DNA of 64,000 bases from Planctomycetota bacterium. Lineage in GTDB: Bacteria; Planctomycetota; UBA1135; UBA2386. Numbering within the stretch: position 1 is the stretch's first letter; the number at the start of each line of letters is the position of its first letter. The notes below the pieces were generated by a model. That model ran no database searches. It worked only from the letters and a program-made list of their open reading frames with translations, and was not told the origin of the DNA. The position numbers and the translations under genes are program-made. Where the stretch lies: assembly GCA_016794565.1 (NCBI GenBank), contig JAEUHQ010000082.1:1-64000 (forward strand). The letters run 5' to 3'. Positions 8,984 through 18,026 of the stretch are shown here, one piece after another.

Positions 8984-10087
8984 TCAACGACGCAACGAGT
9001 CGCCCGCGCGGCGAAGGCGACCGAGAATGCGCAGGGCGTAGACCCGCTCCTCGAGTTCGGACCGGGCCTGCAGATCGACCGCGGTGCGGGGTAGGCGCGT
9101 GCCGTTGCCGTGCCAGCGCGCGTCCGGCGCCTCGGGGTCGGGATTCGACAGGAACGCCGCCGCGTCGGCGTTCAGTGTCCACTCGACCATCGGCCGCAGT
9201 GCGTTGCCGGCGAACAACGCCAGCCGCGGCGCGGCCGGCCCCTCGAGATCGAGTTGCAGTTCGAAGCCGCCGCGCAGGAGCCAGCGCAAGCGATCTGCTT
9301 CGGACCGCTGCAGTCCGGCGCCCGCGGGGAAGATGCCGTCGGCGCGATCCGCGACCGCCGCGATCGCCGTGACCGCACGCCGCACGTCCGCGTCCGCCTC
9401 GCGATGCTGCCGCTGCATCGTCGACAGTGACTGACGCAACGGTGCCGTGAGCACGACGAGCCGCTGCGAAGGAACCATCGCCTCGCGCGATCCGGCGACG
9501 AGCACGCGGTCGAGCACGACGAGCGGCCCGAGCGCAATGGCGCGGAACAGGTCCCCGCCGTCGCCGCAGCAGCAGAGGCGCACTCCACCCCAGCCCGCGC
9601 GAGTGACGACTTCGACCGACGGTTTGCCGCGCCGCCAGGGCTGCAGCGCCCGCTCCCCCGAGAGCACCGTGACCTCGCGCAGGCGTTCGCGCGAGCCGGG
9701 TGCGAGCGCGACACGCACGACCGCACCGTCGCCGAGGCGCAGTTCCAGCCCCGAAGCGAACGGCCCGGCGAACTCACCCGAACGCAGGTGCAGGTGACCG
9801 TCGGGCGCGACGAGCAGTTCGCGGCCGGAAGGGAACGTCAGCTTCACGCCGACGGTGCGACACTCGATGCGGACGCCACCGGGCGTCGTGCAGCCGTCGT
9901 CCGACCAGCGCAGATCGCTGCGTTCGTCCGCGATGCCCCCGTCGCCGAGCCCGAACTCCGCGAGCGGCACCGGATCGCCCGACGCCGCCAGCACGACCTC
10001 GGGCTGCATCGCCGGATTCGCCGCCTTGTCGGTCGGCGGCTTCTGCGGGAGCAGCGCCGCCAGGATCACGATCGCCGGGAGTCCCAT
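8984..10087 (-). CDS. Secreted hypothetical protein
   Basis: Protein of 367 residues with an apparent signal peptide (MGLPAIVILAALLPQ) when started at ATG 10087. The middle (about residues 70-175) is beta-rich with a FecR-like flavour: repeated strands such as VGVKLTFPSGRELLV and HLHLRSGEF. A CCC triplet occurs around residue 175. The C-terminal half is helical and then mixed. FecR-like periplasmic sensing is one possibility, but no decisive motif is present. It lies 55 nt downstream of the LOR/SDR enzyme gene in the same direction. Confidence 0.7.
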   Translation of the reverse strand: MGLPAIVILAALLPQKPPTDKAANPAMQPEVVLAASGDPVPLAEFGLGDGGIADERSDLRWSDDGCTTPGGVRIECRTVGVKLTFPSGRELLVAPDGHLHLRSGEFAGPFASGLELRLGDGAVVRVALAPGSRERLREVTVLSGERALQPWRRGKPSVEVVTRAGWGGVRLCCCGDGGDLFRAIALGPLVVLDRVLVAGSREAMVPSQRLVVLTAPLRQSLSTMQRQHREADADVRRAVTAIAAVADRADGIFPAGAGLQRSEADRLRWLLRGGFELQLDLEGPAAPRLALFAGNALRPMVEWTLNADAAAFLSNPDPEAPDARWHGNGTRLPRTAVDLQARSELEERVYALRILGRLRRAGDSLRR

Positions 10088-10142
10088 GGCACCGGGCCTA
10101 TCGGCGCGGGGCCGGCCCGGCCTGAGGCCCAACCTGCGGCGG

Positions 10143-11387
10143 TCAGTCTGCCTTCGTCGGCACGCCGAGCTGCTCGGCGACGACGGCGAGGAATGCGCCG
10201 ACGTCGGTCACGATTCCCTGGCTCTGCGCCGACCCGCGGTCGCTGAGCTTGCTGACCACGGCCGGATGGATGTCGACGCACACCGTCAGCACGTCGGCGG
10301 CGATCATGTTGCCGGTGCCGATACCGTGCAGCATCGAGCTCAGGATGATCACGAGACCCGCGTTCTCGAGGATCTTCGCGTAGCTCTCCTGCGCCTTGAT
10401 GAGGTCCATTTCGGTGTCGGGCAGGGGCCCGTCGTCGCGGATGGAGCCGGCCAGCGAGAACGGCACCTTCGCCTTCACGCACGCGTGCATGACGCCGCTC
10501 TTCAGGATGCCCTTCTGCACCGCGTTCGGGATGCTGCCGGCGCGCCGGATCGTGTTGATCGCGCGCATGTGGTGCATGTGCCCGTGCACGGCCGGCCGCC
10601 CGTTCGCCAGTTCGATGCCGAGGCTCGTGCCGTAGAGCGCGACCTCGATGTCGTGCACCGCCAGCGCGTTGCCGCTCAGAAGGCCGTCGACGAGGCCCGC
10701 GCGCAGGATCGCGGCGAGCGTCGGCGCGGCGCCGACGTGCACGACGACCGGTCCCGCGACGAGCACGACCTTCTTGCCCTCGCTCCGCACACGGCGCCAC
10801 TCGCGCACGACTTCCTCGACCTGGGCGGCGAGGCGACGCTCCGAACTGGCGCCGCCCTGCATGAAGCCGAACTTGCCCTCCTGCAGCTTGCGCGACGTGT
10901 GCGGCGTGACGCGGATGCCGGCGTAGCCGGTGACGAGACGCTGTCCCTTCTTCAGGTCGCGCAACTTCACACAGCGCACGTTCCCGTCCTCGAGGACCAA
11001 GGTGGCGTCCATGCGCTGGCTCGCGACCGGGACCCATTCCCCGCCGATGCGCACTTCGGTCGACAGGTTGGTGGACGAGTAGAACCCGTCCGGGGCCACC
11101 CCGTCCTGCTCCACCGCGGCGAAGACCGCGTCCTGGGTCTCGGTCTCCGACAGCCCGAGCGACATCAGGTCCGCGCGAACACGCTCGAAGCACGTCCCGT
11201 CGGGAGCCGTGACCTCGAGTTCGAGTTCGCTCTCGTCGAGGCGGTGCTTGCCGATGTCGAGCCGCAGGACGCGATAGGTCGCCCCGGCGGCTTGCACGGC
11301 CTCCAGAGCGTCGGACATGAGGCCCGAGTCGATGAGGTGTCCCTTCGCACGGAACGTCGCGGTGATCGGCTTCTTGGACTTTGCCAC
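10143..11387 (-). CDS. LOR/SDR bifunctional-type protein (TIGR00300), probable ornithine cyclodeaminase
   Basis: Cytoplasmic enzyme of 414 residues that matches the TIGR00300 LOR/SDR family over its length. Hallmarks are the LOR-type N-terminus (GHLIDSGLMSDALE), the central VLVAGPVVVHVGAAPTL, HGHMHHMRAINTIRRAGSIP, and the C-terminal SSMLHGIGTGNMIAADV. Members of this family in methanogens, and the C-terminal part of cyanobacterial arginine dihydrolase proteins, convert ornithine to proline and ammonia; by family this is the likely reaction. No arginine-degrading domain is attached here. GTG 11387 is taken as the start because it fits the family length; upstream sequence is the shadow of a plus-strand promoter region. 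Confidence 0.85.
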   Translation of the reverse strand: MAKSKKPITATFRAKGHLIDSGLMSDALEAVQAAGATYRVLRLDIGKHRLDESELELEVTAPDGTCFERVRADLMSLGLSETETQDAVFAAVEQDGVAPDGFYSSTNLSTEVRIGGEWVPVASQRMDATLVLEDGNVRCVKLRDLKKGQRLVTGYAGIRVTPHTSRKLQEGKFGFMQGGASSERRLAAQVEEVVREWRRVRSEGKKVVLVAGPVVVHVGAAPTLAAILRAGLVDGLLSGNALAVHDIEVALYGTSLGIELANGRPAVHGHMHHMRAINTIRRAGSIPNAVQKGILKSGVMHACVKAKVPFSLAGSIRDDGPLPDTEMDLIKAQESYAKILENAGLVIILSSMLHGIGTGNMIAADVLTVCVDIHPAVVSKLSDRGSAQSQGIVTDVGAFLAVVAEQLGVPTKAD

Positions 11388-11522
11388 GCGGCCGAAGGTA
11401 GCCGGGCGGCCGGCACACGGGGAAGGGAGAATGGCGGCCCGGTCGGGCTCCCGCGGCGGTGAACTGGCGACCACTGCGGCACGTTCGACCGCGCACACCG
11501 GGTCGTCACGGCACGACCCTGC

Positions 11523-11548
11523 CGATCGCCGGCACGCGGCACTAGCAT
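11523..11548 (+). promoter_or_regulatory. Promoter-like element before moxR, duplicated at 45.9 kb
   Basis: A 26-nt stretch containing two CGGCAC copies 7 nt apart and ending in CACTAGCAT. It is 24/26 identical to 45903-45928 upstream of the endonuclease I gene. TAGCAT (11543-11548) is a plausible -10 box; transcription from it would favour ATG 11574 as the moxR start. Confidence 0.5.
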
Positions 11549-11573
11549 GCGCACCGCTCCGAGCTCCCGCCCG

Positions 11574-12485
11574 ATGTCCCCTCTCGCAGAGACGCTCCTC
11601 ACGGCCGTCGGTCAGACCCTTCGCGGCAAGGAGGACGCGATCGAACTCGCGATCGTGGCGCTTCTCGCCGGCGGCCACCTCCTGATCGAAGACAACCCGG
11701 GCGTCGGCAAGACGCTGCTCGCGAAGAGCCTCGCCAAGGCGCTCGATCTGCCGTTCCAGCGCGTGCAGTGCACCGCGGATCTGCTGCCGAGCGACGTCAC
11801 GGGCGCGCAGATGTGGCACCCGCGCACGGGAGAGCTCACGTTCCGGCCCGGGCCGATCTTCACCTCGGTGCTGCTCGCCGACGAACTCAACCGCACGCCG
11901 CCGCGCACCCAGTCGGCGCTGCTCGAGTGCATGGCGGAACGCCGCGTGACGATCGATCGCGAGACACACGCGCTTCCCGATCCGTTCTTCGTGATCGCGA
12001 CGCAGAACCCGCTCACCGCCGCGGGTACGTATCCGCTGCCCGAAAACCAGCTCGACCGCTTCCTGCTCGGCATCCGTCTCGGCTACCTGGACGCGGAGCA
12101 GGAGATCGAGGTCGTCGCGCGCGAGGACGGCCACCGGCTCGTGGACGAACTGCACCCGGTCGCGACGAGGGACCAGCTGCTCGCGGCGCGCGCAGCGGTC
12201 CAGAACGTGCGCTGCGCCCGCGAACTGGTGGCGTTCGTCGTCGAACTCGCCCAGCAGACGCGCTCGATGCCGGACGTCGCGCTCGGCGTCAGCACGCGCG
12301 GCGCGCAGGCGCTGCACCGTGCGTGCCGTGCTCGTGCGTTCGTGCACGGCCGCGACTACGTGGTCCCCGACGACGTGCGCGCGCTGCTCGTGCCCGCGTG
12401 GGCCCACCGCATCACGTGCCGATCGGGCGGCGATCCGACCACCGTTCTGCACGGCATCCTCGCCGAGACCGCCCTTCCCGACTGA
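11574..12485 (+). CDS. moxR: MoxR-family AAA+ ATPase
   Basis: Chaperone-type ATPase of 303 residues. Walker A is NPGVGKTLLAKS (41-52), Walker B LLADELNR (100-107), then the family-typical RTQSALLECMAE and ATQNP (sensor 1), and LPENQLDRFLL. MoxR proteins help to assemble or activate partner complexes and are nearly always encoded beside DUF58 and transglutaminase-like membrane proteins, as here. An ATG at 11547 is in frame, but the -10 box would overlap it, so 11574 is preferred. The next gene starts 10 nt after the stop. Confidence 0.93.
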   Translation: MSPLAETLLTAVGQTLRGKEDAIELAIVALLAGGHLLIEDNPGVGKTLLAKSLAKALDLPFQRVQCTADLLPSDVTGAQMWHPRTGELTFRPGPIFTSVLLADELNRTPPRTQSALLECMAERRVTIDRETHALPDPFFVIATQNPLTAAGTYPLPENQLDRFLLGIRLGYLDAEQEIEVVAREDGHRLVDELHPVATRDQLLAARAAVQNVRCARELVAFVVELAQQTRSMPDVALGVSTRGAQALHRACRARAFVHGRDYVVPDDVRALLVPAWAHRITCRSGGDPTTVLHGILAETALPD

Positions 12486-12495
12486 GCGCGACGCG

Positions 12496-13569
12496 ATGGC
12501 GACCTCGACCAGATCGATCGAGTTCACGCTCAGCGGTCGCGTCGTCGCGTGGCTCGCGGGCCTGGCCACGGGCGCGGCATGGATCGGCGACAACGCGAAC
12601 GCGCGACTCGCCGCCGCGATGCTCGTCGCGCCCCTGCTCGTCGACTTCCTCCTGAAGCCGCGGCGCCTCCACGAAACCCGCATCCGGCTGGCGCCGCGAC
12701 GCACGGTCGCCGGCGCCGCCTTCACCGAGCGCCTCGTCGTCGAGCACGCAGGCCGCCTGCCGCTTCGTGAATGCCTCGTGGCGGAGCCGCGCACGATGCG
12801 CACCGAACCGCCGGCGCTCCTGGCCACTCTTCGTGCCGGCACGCCCGGCCACGTGTCGTACCGCGCGCGCAGCCTCCAGCGAAGCCACATCGTCGAACGC
12901 GTCTTCGTGCTGATGTCGATGTGGCCGCTCGGCATGTTCCGCGCGCGGGCCATCGTCGCCGTCGCCGCGGACCTCGTCACCGAACCGCCGCGCATCCCCC
13001 TCTCCGTCGAAGTCGTGCGCGCCATCGCCGAACGCCAGGCGGCGCACGTCGGCAGCGCGCCCCTGCCGGGCGCGGACTTCCATTCGCTGCGCGAACACCT
13101 GCCCGAAGAGGACGCGCGCGCCGTCCACGCCCTTCGCAGCGCATCGCTGGGCACGCTCGTCCGCCGGGTGACCCAGGGCCAGCTGCCGCACACGGCGGGC
13201 CTCGTGCTCGATCTGCGCCGCCCACCCGGCCGCCCGCTGCATCAGGGCGCGCGCCGTTTCGAATGGAGCCTCGCCGCGTGCGCGTCGCTCGTCGCCGAAC
13301 TGCGCCGCCGCGCCGCGCGCGTGATCGTGCTCGTCATCGACGCCGAACCGGTCTCGTTCACCGTGCAGGGCCCCGCGCAAGAGACGGATCTGCTGACGCT
13401 CCTGTCCGAAGCCACGCCGGCAGCGCACCATCCTCTGCGACCCGACGTGTTCGACGCGCTGCGACGGCTCGAGCACTGCTTCTGGATCCCCGCCGGCGCC
13501 TACATGGCGTCGCCCGAGGTCGCGGCGATGCCCGGCGTCGTCACGGTCGTCGGAGGCGACTTCGAATGA
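12496..13569 (+). CDS. DUF58 domain membrane protein
   Basis: 357 residues. Two hydrophobic segments near the N-terminus (about 16-30 and 36-54) anchor the protein. The DUF58 signature region reads REHLPEEDARAVHALRSASLG (about 197-217), a divergent version of the usual REYxPGDDxRxIDW. After it comes a VWA-like fold with strands such as TAGLVLDLRR and ARVIVLVIDAEP. Function is inferred from context: DUF58 proteins work with MoxR ATPases and a transglutaminase-like partner, which follows with an ATGA overlap (start and stop share four bases). Confidence 0.85.
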   Translation: MATSTRSIEFTLSGRVVAWLAGLATGAAWIGDNANARLAAAMLVAPLLVDFLLKPRRLHETRIRLAPRRTVAGAAFTERLVVEHAGRLPLRECLVAEPRTMRTEPPALLATLRAGTPGHVSYRARSLQRSHIVERVFVLMSMWPLGMFRARAIVAVAADLVTEPPRIPLSVEVVRAIAERQAAHVGSAPLPGADFHSLREHLPEEDARAVHALRSASLGTLVRRVTQGQLPHTAGLVLDLRRPPGRPLHQGARRFEWSLAACASLVAELRRRAARVIVLVIDAEPVSFTVQGPAQETDLLTLLSEATPAAHHPLRPDVFDALRRLEHCFWIPAGAYMASPEVAAMPGVVTVVGGDFE

Positions 13570-15584
13570 GCGGCGCCGAAACGCTCGCCTGGCCGCGCCG
13601 CATCGAGTCGATCGCACTGGTCGCCTGCACGCTGCTGGCGCTCGCGAATCTGCCGGCCCCGGAGCTGCCGTCCGCGTGGGTCGTCGCGTTCTCGCTGCCC
13701 GCAGCGATCCTCGGTCGTTTGCCGCGCACTTCGCGAACGTGGATCCGCGTCGCGACGGCGATCGCGCTGCAGACGACCGCCTGCCTGCTCGCGATGCAGA
13801 CGACCGGCGGCCCCACCCGGCCCGCGGCGCTCGCGTGCACGATCCTCCCTCCGCTCGCCTTCGTGACGAGCCGGCAGCGCGACGCGGACCCGGCGCTGGC
13901 CCTGTTCCTCGGCTTCTGCGTCCTGCTGGTCGGCACGATCCTCGACGGCGTCAACGTGCCGCTGACGGTCGCGTACGGCACCGCCGCGTGCCTCGCGCTC
14001 CGCTGCAGCACACACCTCGCCGCCGCGACGCTGACCCGCCGCACCGGCCCGGCGGCTGCACGCACGTCGCGAACCGCGTTGCCCCTTTCGGCGATCGCGC
14101 TGGTGCTCCCGTGCACCGCGGCCGCCGTCCTGGTCGATCGCACGATCGAGATCCTGCCGTCCCCGCGATTGGGCCCGCAATCGTCGCGCGTGCAGGACGG
14201 CGGTCTCGCGCGACGGTCGGTCGGACTCGACGACTCGTTCATCCTCGGCGCGGGCGGGGGCGTCCTGTCGGGGCTGTCCGGCGAACAACTCGTCCGAGTG
14301 CACGCGACCACGGACGCGGCCGTTCCCTCCGACCTCTACCTGCGATCCGGCTTCTTCGCGTCACCGGGCCTCGATCGCTGGGAACTCGGGGCCGTCGACG
14401 CAAAGCCGGCACCGAACGGGGGACGCTGCGTGCTGCGGCCGGCCGACCCGGCGCTGCCGCTGTCGTGGCTCGAGGTCGAACGCTTCTCCGGGGCCAACAA
14501 CTTCGTCTTCGTCCCTCCGGGCACGTCCTTCGTTCGCGGCATCGGCAACCTCGTGATCGATTCGCCGCGGGAGTGGATCCGCCAGACGCACGGCTCGGCG
14601 CTCGACCTCTACGAAGTCGCGTTCCAGCGGCAGCACGATCTGCGCGACGACGCCGCTCCGGTCGCGAACGCACGACGCCTCGGCCTGCTGTCGCTGCCCG
14701 CGGGCCTCGACCGCCCCCGCTTCGAAACGCTGCTCGCGCAATGGAACGTGGGCGACGCGGCCAGCCAGGCGACGGCGGCGGTCGCGGCGGGCCTCGCGTC
14801 GCGCTGTCGCTACGACCGCATCGATCCCGTGGGCCCGTTCGGTCACGCGATCGAGAACTTCCTGTTCGCCGACCACGATCGGCGCGGCTACTGCATGCAC
14901 TTCGCGACGGCGGCCGCACTGATGCTGCGCATGCGCGGCATCCCGTGCCGCATCGGCGTGGGCCTCTACGGCGGAGACCCCGACCGAACGAACGCCCGCG
15001 CACGCCTCTACGGGTCACAGCACGCGCACGCCTGGGTCGAGATCGCCACCGACGACGGCTACGTGGTGTTCGACCCGACACCGCCGCCGGAACGCGGCGC
15101 CCGCATGCCGAGTCGCCAGGACCCCTCGCGTTTCGCCGGCAGGGCCGGCGGGCAGGACGACGGCCCCGGGTTCTTCGCAGCGCTCGCGGCATTCGTCGCG
15201 CAGCCATGGGTGCTCGCCGTCGTCGCCGCGTTCGCGTTCGCAGCGTGGTCGGCGCGGCAGAACCAGCGGGTCGGCGCGGCGCCGCGACCGGCCGCACCGG
15301 CCCGCAGCGCGCGGCGCCTGCTGGGCCGTCTCCTCGCGGCCCTCGACACCGTGGGCCACCGTCGGCGACGCGGCGAAACGCTCGAGTCCTTCCTGCGGTC
15401 GCTCGCGGGCCAGCAGCGGCTCCTGCCCGAAGTGCAGGACGCCGTGATCGCGTACCAGGAGATCCGCTTCGGCGACCGGCCGTTCGACGATGCGCGCGAA
15501 CGCCGACTGCTCCGCGCGGTCGATGCCGCCGCGGCGATGACGCCGCTCGCGCCCGCTTCGCGCTCGGAACCGAACCCAGGCTGA
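13566..15584 (+). CDS. Transglutaminase-like membrane protein (TgpA type)
   Basis: 672 residues. About five or six membrane helices fill residues 15-195. A periplasmic region follows with a transglutaminase-like core: GYCMHFATAAALMLR with catalytic C443, then HAHAWVEI (histidine) and VVFDPTPPPE (aspartate), giving the full Cys-His-Asp triad. A further helix at about residues 532-548 precedes a cytoplasmic DUF4129-like tail. The active site should face the periplasm, where TgpA-type enzymes act on unknown protein substrates. Last gene of the moxR-DUF58-tgpA operon; its ATG overlaps the previous stop. Confidence 0.9.
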   Translation: MSGAETLAWPRRIESIALVACTLLALANLPAPELPSAWVVAFSLPAAILGRLPRTSRTWIRVATAIALQTTACLLAMQTTGGPTRPAALACTILPPLAFVTSRQRDADPALALFLGFCVLLVGTILDGVNVPLTVAYGTAACLALRCSTHLAAATLTRRTGPAAARTSRTALPLSAIALVLPCTAAAVLVDRTIEILPSPRLGPQSSRVQDGGLARRSVGLDDSFILGAGGGVLSGLSGEQLVRVHATTDAAVPSDLYLRSGFFASPGLDRWELGAVDAKPAPNGGRCVLRPADPALPLSWLEVERFSGANNFVFVPPGTSFVRGIGNLVIDSPREWIRQTHGSALDLYEVAFQRQHDLRDDAAPVANARRLGLLSLPAGLDRPRFETLLAQWNVGDAASQATAAVAAGLASRCRYDRIDPVGPFGHAIENFLFADHDRRGYCMHFATAAALMLRMRGIPCRIGVGLYGGDPDRTNARARLYGSQHAHAWVEIATDDGYVVFDPTPPPERGARMPSRQDPSRFAGRAGGQDDGPGFFAALAAFVAQPWVLAVVAAFAFAAWSARQNQRVGAAPRPAAPARSARRLLGRLLAALDTVGHRRRRGETLESFLRSLAGQQRLLPEVQDAVIAYQEIRFGDRPFDDARERRLLRAVDAAAAMTPLAPASRSEPNPG

Positions 15585-15605
15585 CGCGGCCCCGCGGCAG
15601 GGGCC

Positions 15606-15633
15606 TTGCACCGGATCGTCGCGGCAGCATGCT
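15606..15633 (+). promoter_or_regulatory. Putative promoter TTGCAC-N16-CATGCT
   Basis: A -35-like TTGCAC (15606-15611) and a -10-like CATGCT (15628-15633) are 16 nt apart. The transcript would start about 3 nt before ATG 15643, which implies a leaderless or nearly leaderless mRNA for the glycosyltransferase. Confidence 0.35.
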
Positions 15634-15642
15634 CCGGCCCCC

Positions 15643-17907
15643 ATGTCCTCGCCGGCCGCAACCCCGGGCGCCATGCTCGCCAGACGAACGAGCATGGCGC
15701 TCCTGATCGCCGCCGCGGTCGTGTCCCTGCTCCAGGTCGTCGTCTCCGTCACCCAGTCGGACGACTTCGTCGTGAAGCACCTCGTGCTCGACGACGCGAT
15801 CTACTTCTGCAAGCCGGCGCGCAACTTCGTGGAAGGACGCGGCTACTCCTTCGACGGGCTCCATCTCACGAACGGTGTCCAGCCGTTGTGGGCGATCCTC
15901 GTCACGCTGCTCGCGTCGGTCGTGCGCGACGACATGATCCTGATCCGCACGATCGCCGCGTTGTCCGGCATCTGCTGGATCGCGGCAGCCGGTCAGCTCT
16001 ACCGGTGGCTGGCGGGCACGAGCCCGTTCGCGGCGGCGATCGCCGGGATCGGCTGGCTGCTCGCGGGTGTCGAGTTCCACCTCGCCCACACGGGCATGGA
16101 GAACGGGCTCCAGGGACTGCTCGTCACCTCGGCACTCCTGGCCGCGCGGAACGTGGCCTCGACACCGCCCGCGGCGAGAGAGCGCCTCGCGCGCACGACC
16201 GTGTTCGGACTGTGGTGCGCGGCGATGTGCCTGAACCGCGTCGAGTACGGCCTGCTCGCGGCCTTCTGGGCGACGTGGCTGTTCTGTTCGGGCCAGGGGC
16301 CGTTGCGGCCGCGACTCCGCGGCATCGCGCCGTTCGTGCTTCCCGTCGCCATCGCGACCGGGGCCTGGGCGGTGTTCAGCCGTGTCTACTTCGGCGACTG
16401 GACGCCGGTCAGCGGCGCCGTGAAGGCGCACGTGACGAGCCATCTGCTGTCGTCGACGTCGCTGCTCGAGTCGTTCTGGCATCACGCGCTCATCGGCGTC
16501 CGTATCGCGATGCTGCCGGTGCTGCTCGGCTCCAGCGCAGCGTCCGGGTGGCTCGACTTCTTCACGATCGCGCAGGTCTTCGTTCTCGCCGGCGCGGTCG
16601 CGGCGGCGATCGGCGGCATCGTGTGGTTCCGCCGCATCCGCGCAGGCGGTGCACCGCCGAGCGACTGGCCCACCATCGCGTTCTTCCTGTTCGTGCCCGT
16701 GCACGTGCTGCTCGTCGCCCGATTCCTGGCGGCCTTCAGCAACTACTGCAACTGGTGGTTCACGGGCGAGGTGCTCGCCGTGTGGGCAGCCGTCGGGCTG
16801 CTGCTCGGCAAGACGCGATCGCTGCTGCTGCGCCTGGCGATGCTCCCGTTCTGCCTGTGCGTCGTCGTCGCGGCGGCGCAGCGTCCCTCCGTCTATCTGG
16901 CGAGGGATCAGTGGCGCATCCCGGGCACCGAGGACTTCGTCGAACTGGGCCGCTGGATCGAGTCGTGGTTGCCGGCAGGCAGCAGGATCGGCGCATTCAA
17001 CTCCGGCTTCGTCGCGTTCGAAGCGCGCTCGCACACGGTCGTCAATCTCGACGGCCTGATGAACGACGGCGATTTCCTGCGGCGCTACCTCGTGCGTGGT
17101 GCCGTCGACGAGTACCTGGCGGCCGAGAACATCCGCTACGTCACCGACAACATGCCGGTGCACCTGTGGGCCGCCTGCCGCGAGGGAGTCGTCGGCAGCC
17201 GTCTCCCGAAGAACATGCGGCCGCTGCTTTGCCGACGCTCGTCGACCGGGTTCCTGGCGTGCGTGTTCGATGCGTTCCCGGATGCACCGGGTCCGCGCAT
17301 CGCCGCGCACCCGCTGGCCGCGACGCTCTGGCGCGCACTGTCGGGGCAGGAGAAGCTCGTCGAGCACGCGGACCGAGGCGGGATCCCCGCAGATCGCCAG
17401 ATCGTCGCATCGCTGGCGGACCGACTGACGGGTGCGGTCCAGCACGTCGTGCTCACCCGCGCCGAAGCGGCCGTTGCCGTCGACGCGGAGGGCCTGGCCC
17501 GCATGCCCGCGATCGGAGCGTCGTTCGGTGGCTTCGTGGCCCTGATGGCCTGCGATGCACCCGAGAGCATCCGACGCGGCTCGACGGTGTCGTTCACGAC
17601 CTACTGGCGCCGGCAAGCCGATGCAATGCGCGACGACGTGCGCTTCGGCCTCACGATCGGCGAACCGGACCGCCCGGCAGCGCCTTCGCTCACCCGCAGC
17701 GACGAGCCGGCGCACGGCACGCTGCCGCCTCGCTCGTGGCCGACGGGCCAGCTTCTCGCGCACACCGCCTGGTTGACGATCCCCTCTGACCTGACGCCGG
17801 GCACCCATCCGGTCTGGGTGACGGTGCGGACCGGCACAGAACCGGTCGCCCCGATCGGCCGGCCCGGGACCGCCGTGCGCGTGGGGACGCTTCGGATCAC
17901 CGACTGA
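15643..17907 (+). CDS. GT-C-type membrane glycosyltransferase
   Basis: Integral membrane protein of 754 residues with about eleven hydrophobic helices in the first 420 and a soluble C-terminal part. The first extramembrane loop has the GT-C acidic motif LDDAIYF (D50, D51) followed by the well-known NFVEGRGYSFDG and LTNGVQPLW pattern of polyprenyl-phosphate-sugar-dependent mannosyl- or arabinosyltransferase-like proteins. It probably moves a sugar from a lipid-linked donor to an envelope acceptor outside the inner membrane. The last 130 residues are beta-rich and may bind carbohydrate. It stands alone between the transglutaminase operon and the convergent retropepsin gene; the acceptor cannot be told. 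Confidence 0.8.
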   Translation: MSSPAATPGAMLARRTSMALLIAAAVVSLLQVVVSVTQSDDFVVKHLVLDDAIYFCKPARNFVEGRGYSFDGLHLTNGVQPLWAILVTLLASVVRDDMILIRTIAALSGICWIAAAGQLYRWLAGTSPFAAAIAGIGWLLAGVEFHLAHTGMENGLQGLLVTSALLAARNVASTPPAARERLARTTVFGLWCAAMCLNRVEYGLLAAFWATWLFCSGQGPLRPRLRGIAPFVLPVAIATGAWAVFSRVYFGDWTPVSGAVKAHVTSHLLSSTSLLESFWHHALIGVRIAMLPVLLGSSAASGWLDFFTIAQVFVLAGAVAAAIGGIVWFRRIRAGGAPPSDWPTIAFFLFVPVHVLLVARFLAAFSNYCNWWFTGEVLAVWAAVGLLLGKTRSLLLRLAMLPFCLCVVVAAAQRPSVYLARDQWRIPGTEDFVELGRWIESWLPAGSRIGAFNSGFVAFEARSHTVVNLDGLMNDGDFLRRYLVRGAVDEYLAAENIRYVTDNMPVHLWAACREGVVGSRLPKNMRPLLCRRSSTGFLACVFDAFPDAPGPRIAAHPLAATLWRALSGQEKLVEHADRGGIPADRQIVASLADRLTGAVQHVVLTRAEAAVAVDAEGLARMPAIGASFGGFVALMACDAPESIRRGSTVSFTTYWRRQADAMRDDVRFGLTIGEPDRPAAPSLTRSDEPAHGTLPPRSWPTGQLLAHTAWLTIPSDLTPGTHPVWVTVRTGTEPVAPIGRPGTAVRVGTLRITD

Positions 17908-18026
17908 CCGTCATCCCGCGGATTCGGCAGGCACCCGCGGCGAACGCGCGTTGGCTGTCGGGTTCGTGAATCGAATCTTCGCACACCGTAGCGGCCGCGG
18001 ATCGCGCGCCGCCCGCCCGTCGCGAT

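Noticed and set aside
14239-17808. 1189-codon minus-strand open frame
   Set aside because: Runs antisense across the transglutaminase and glycosyltransferase genes, both with strong motifs, and has no recognisable domain.
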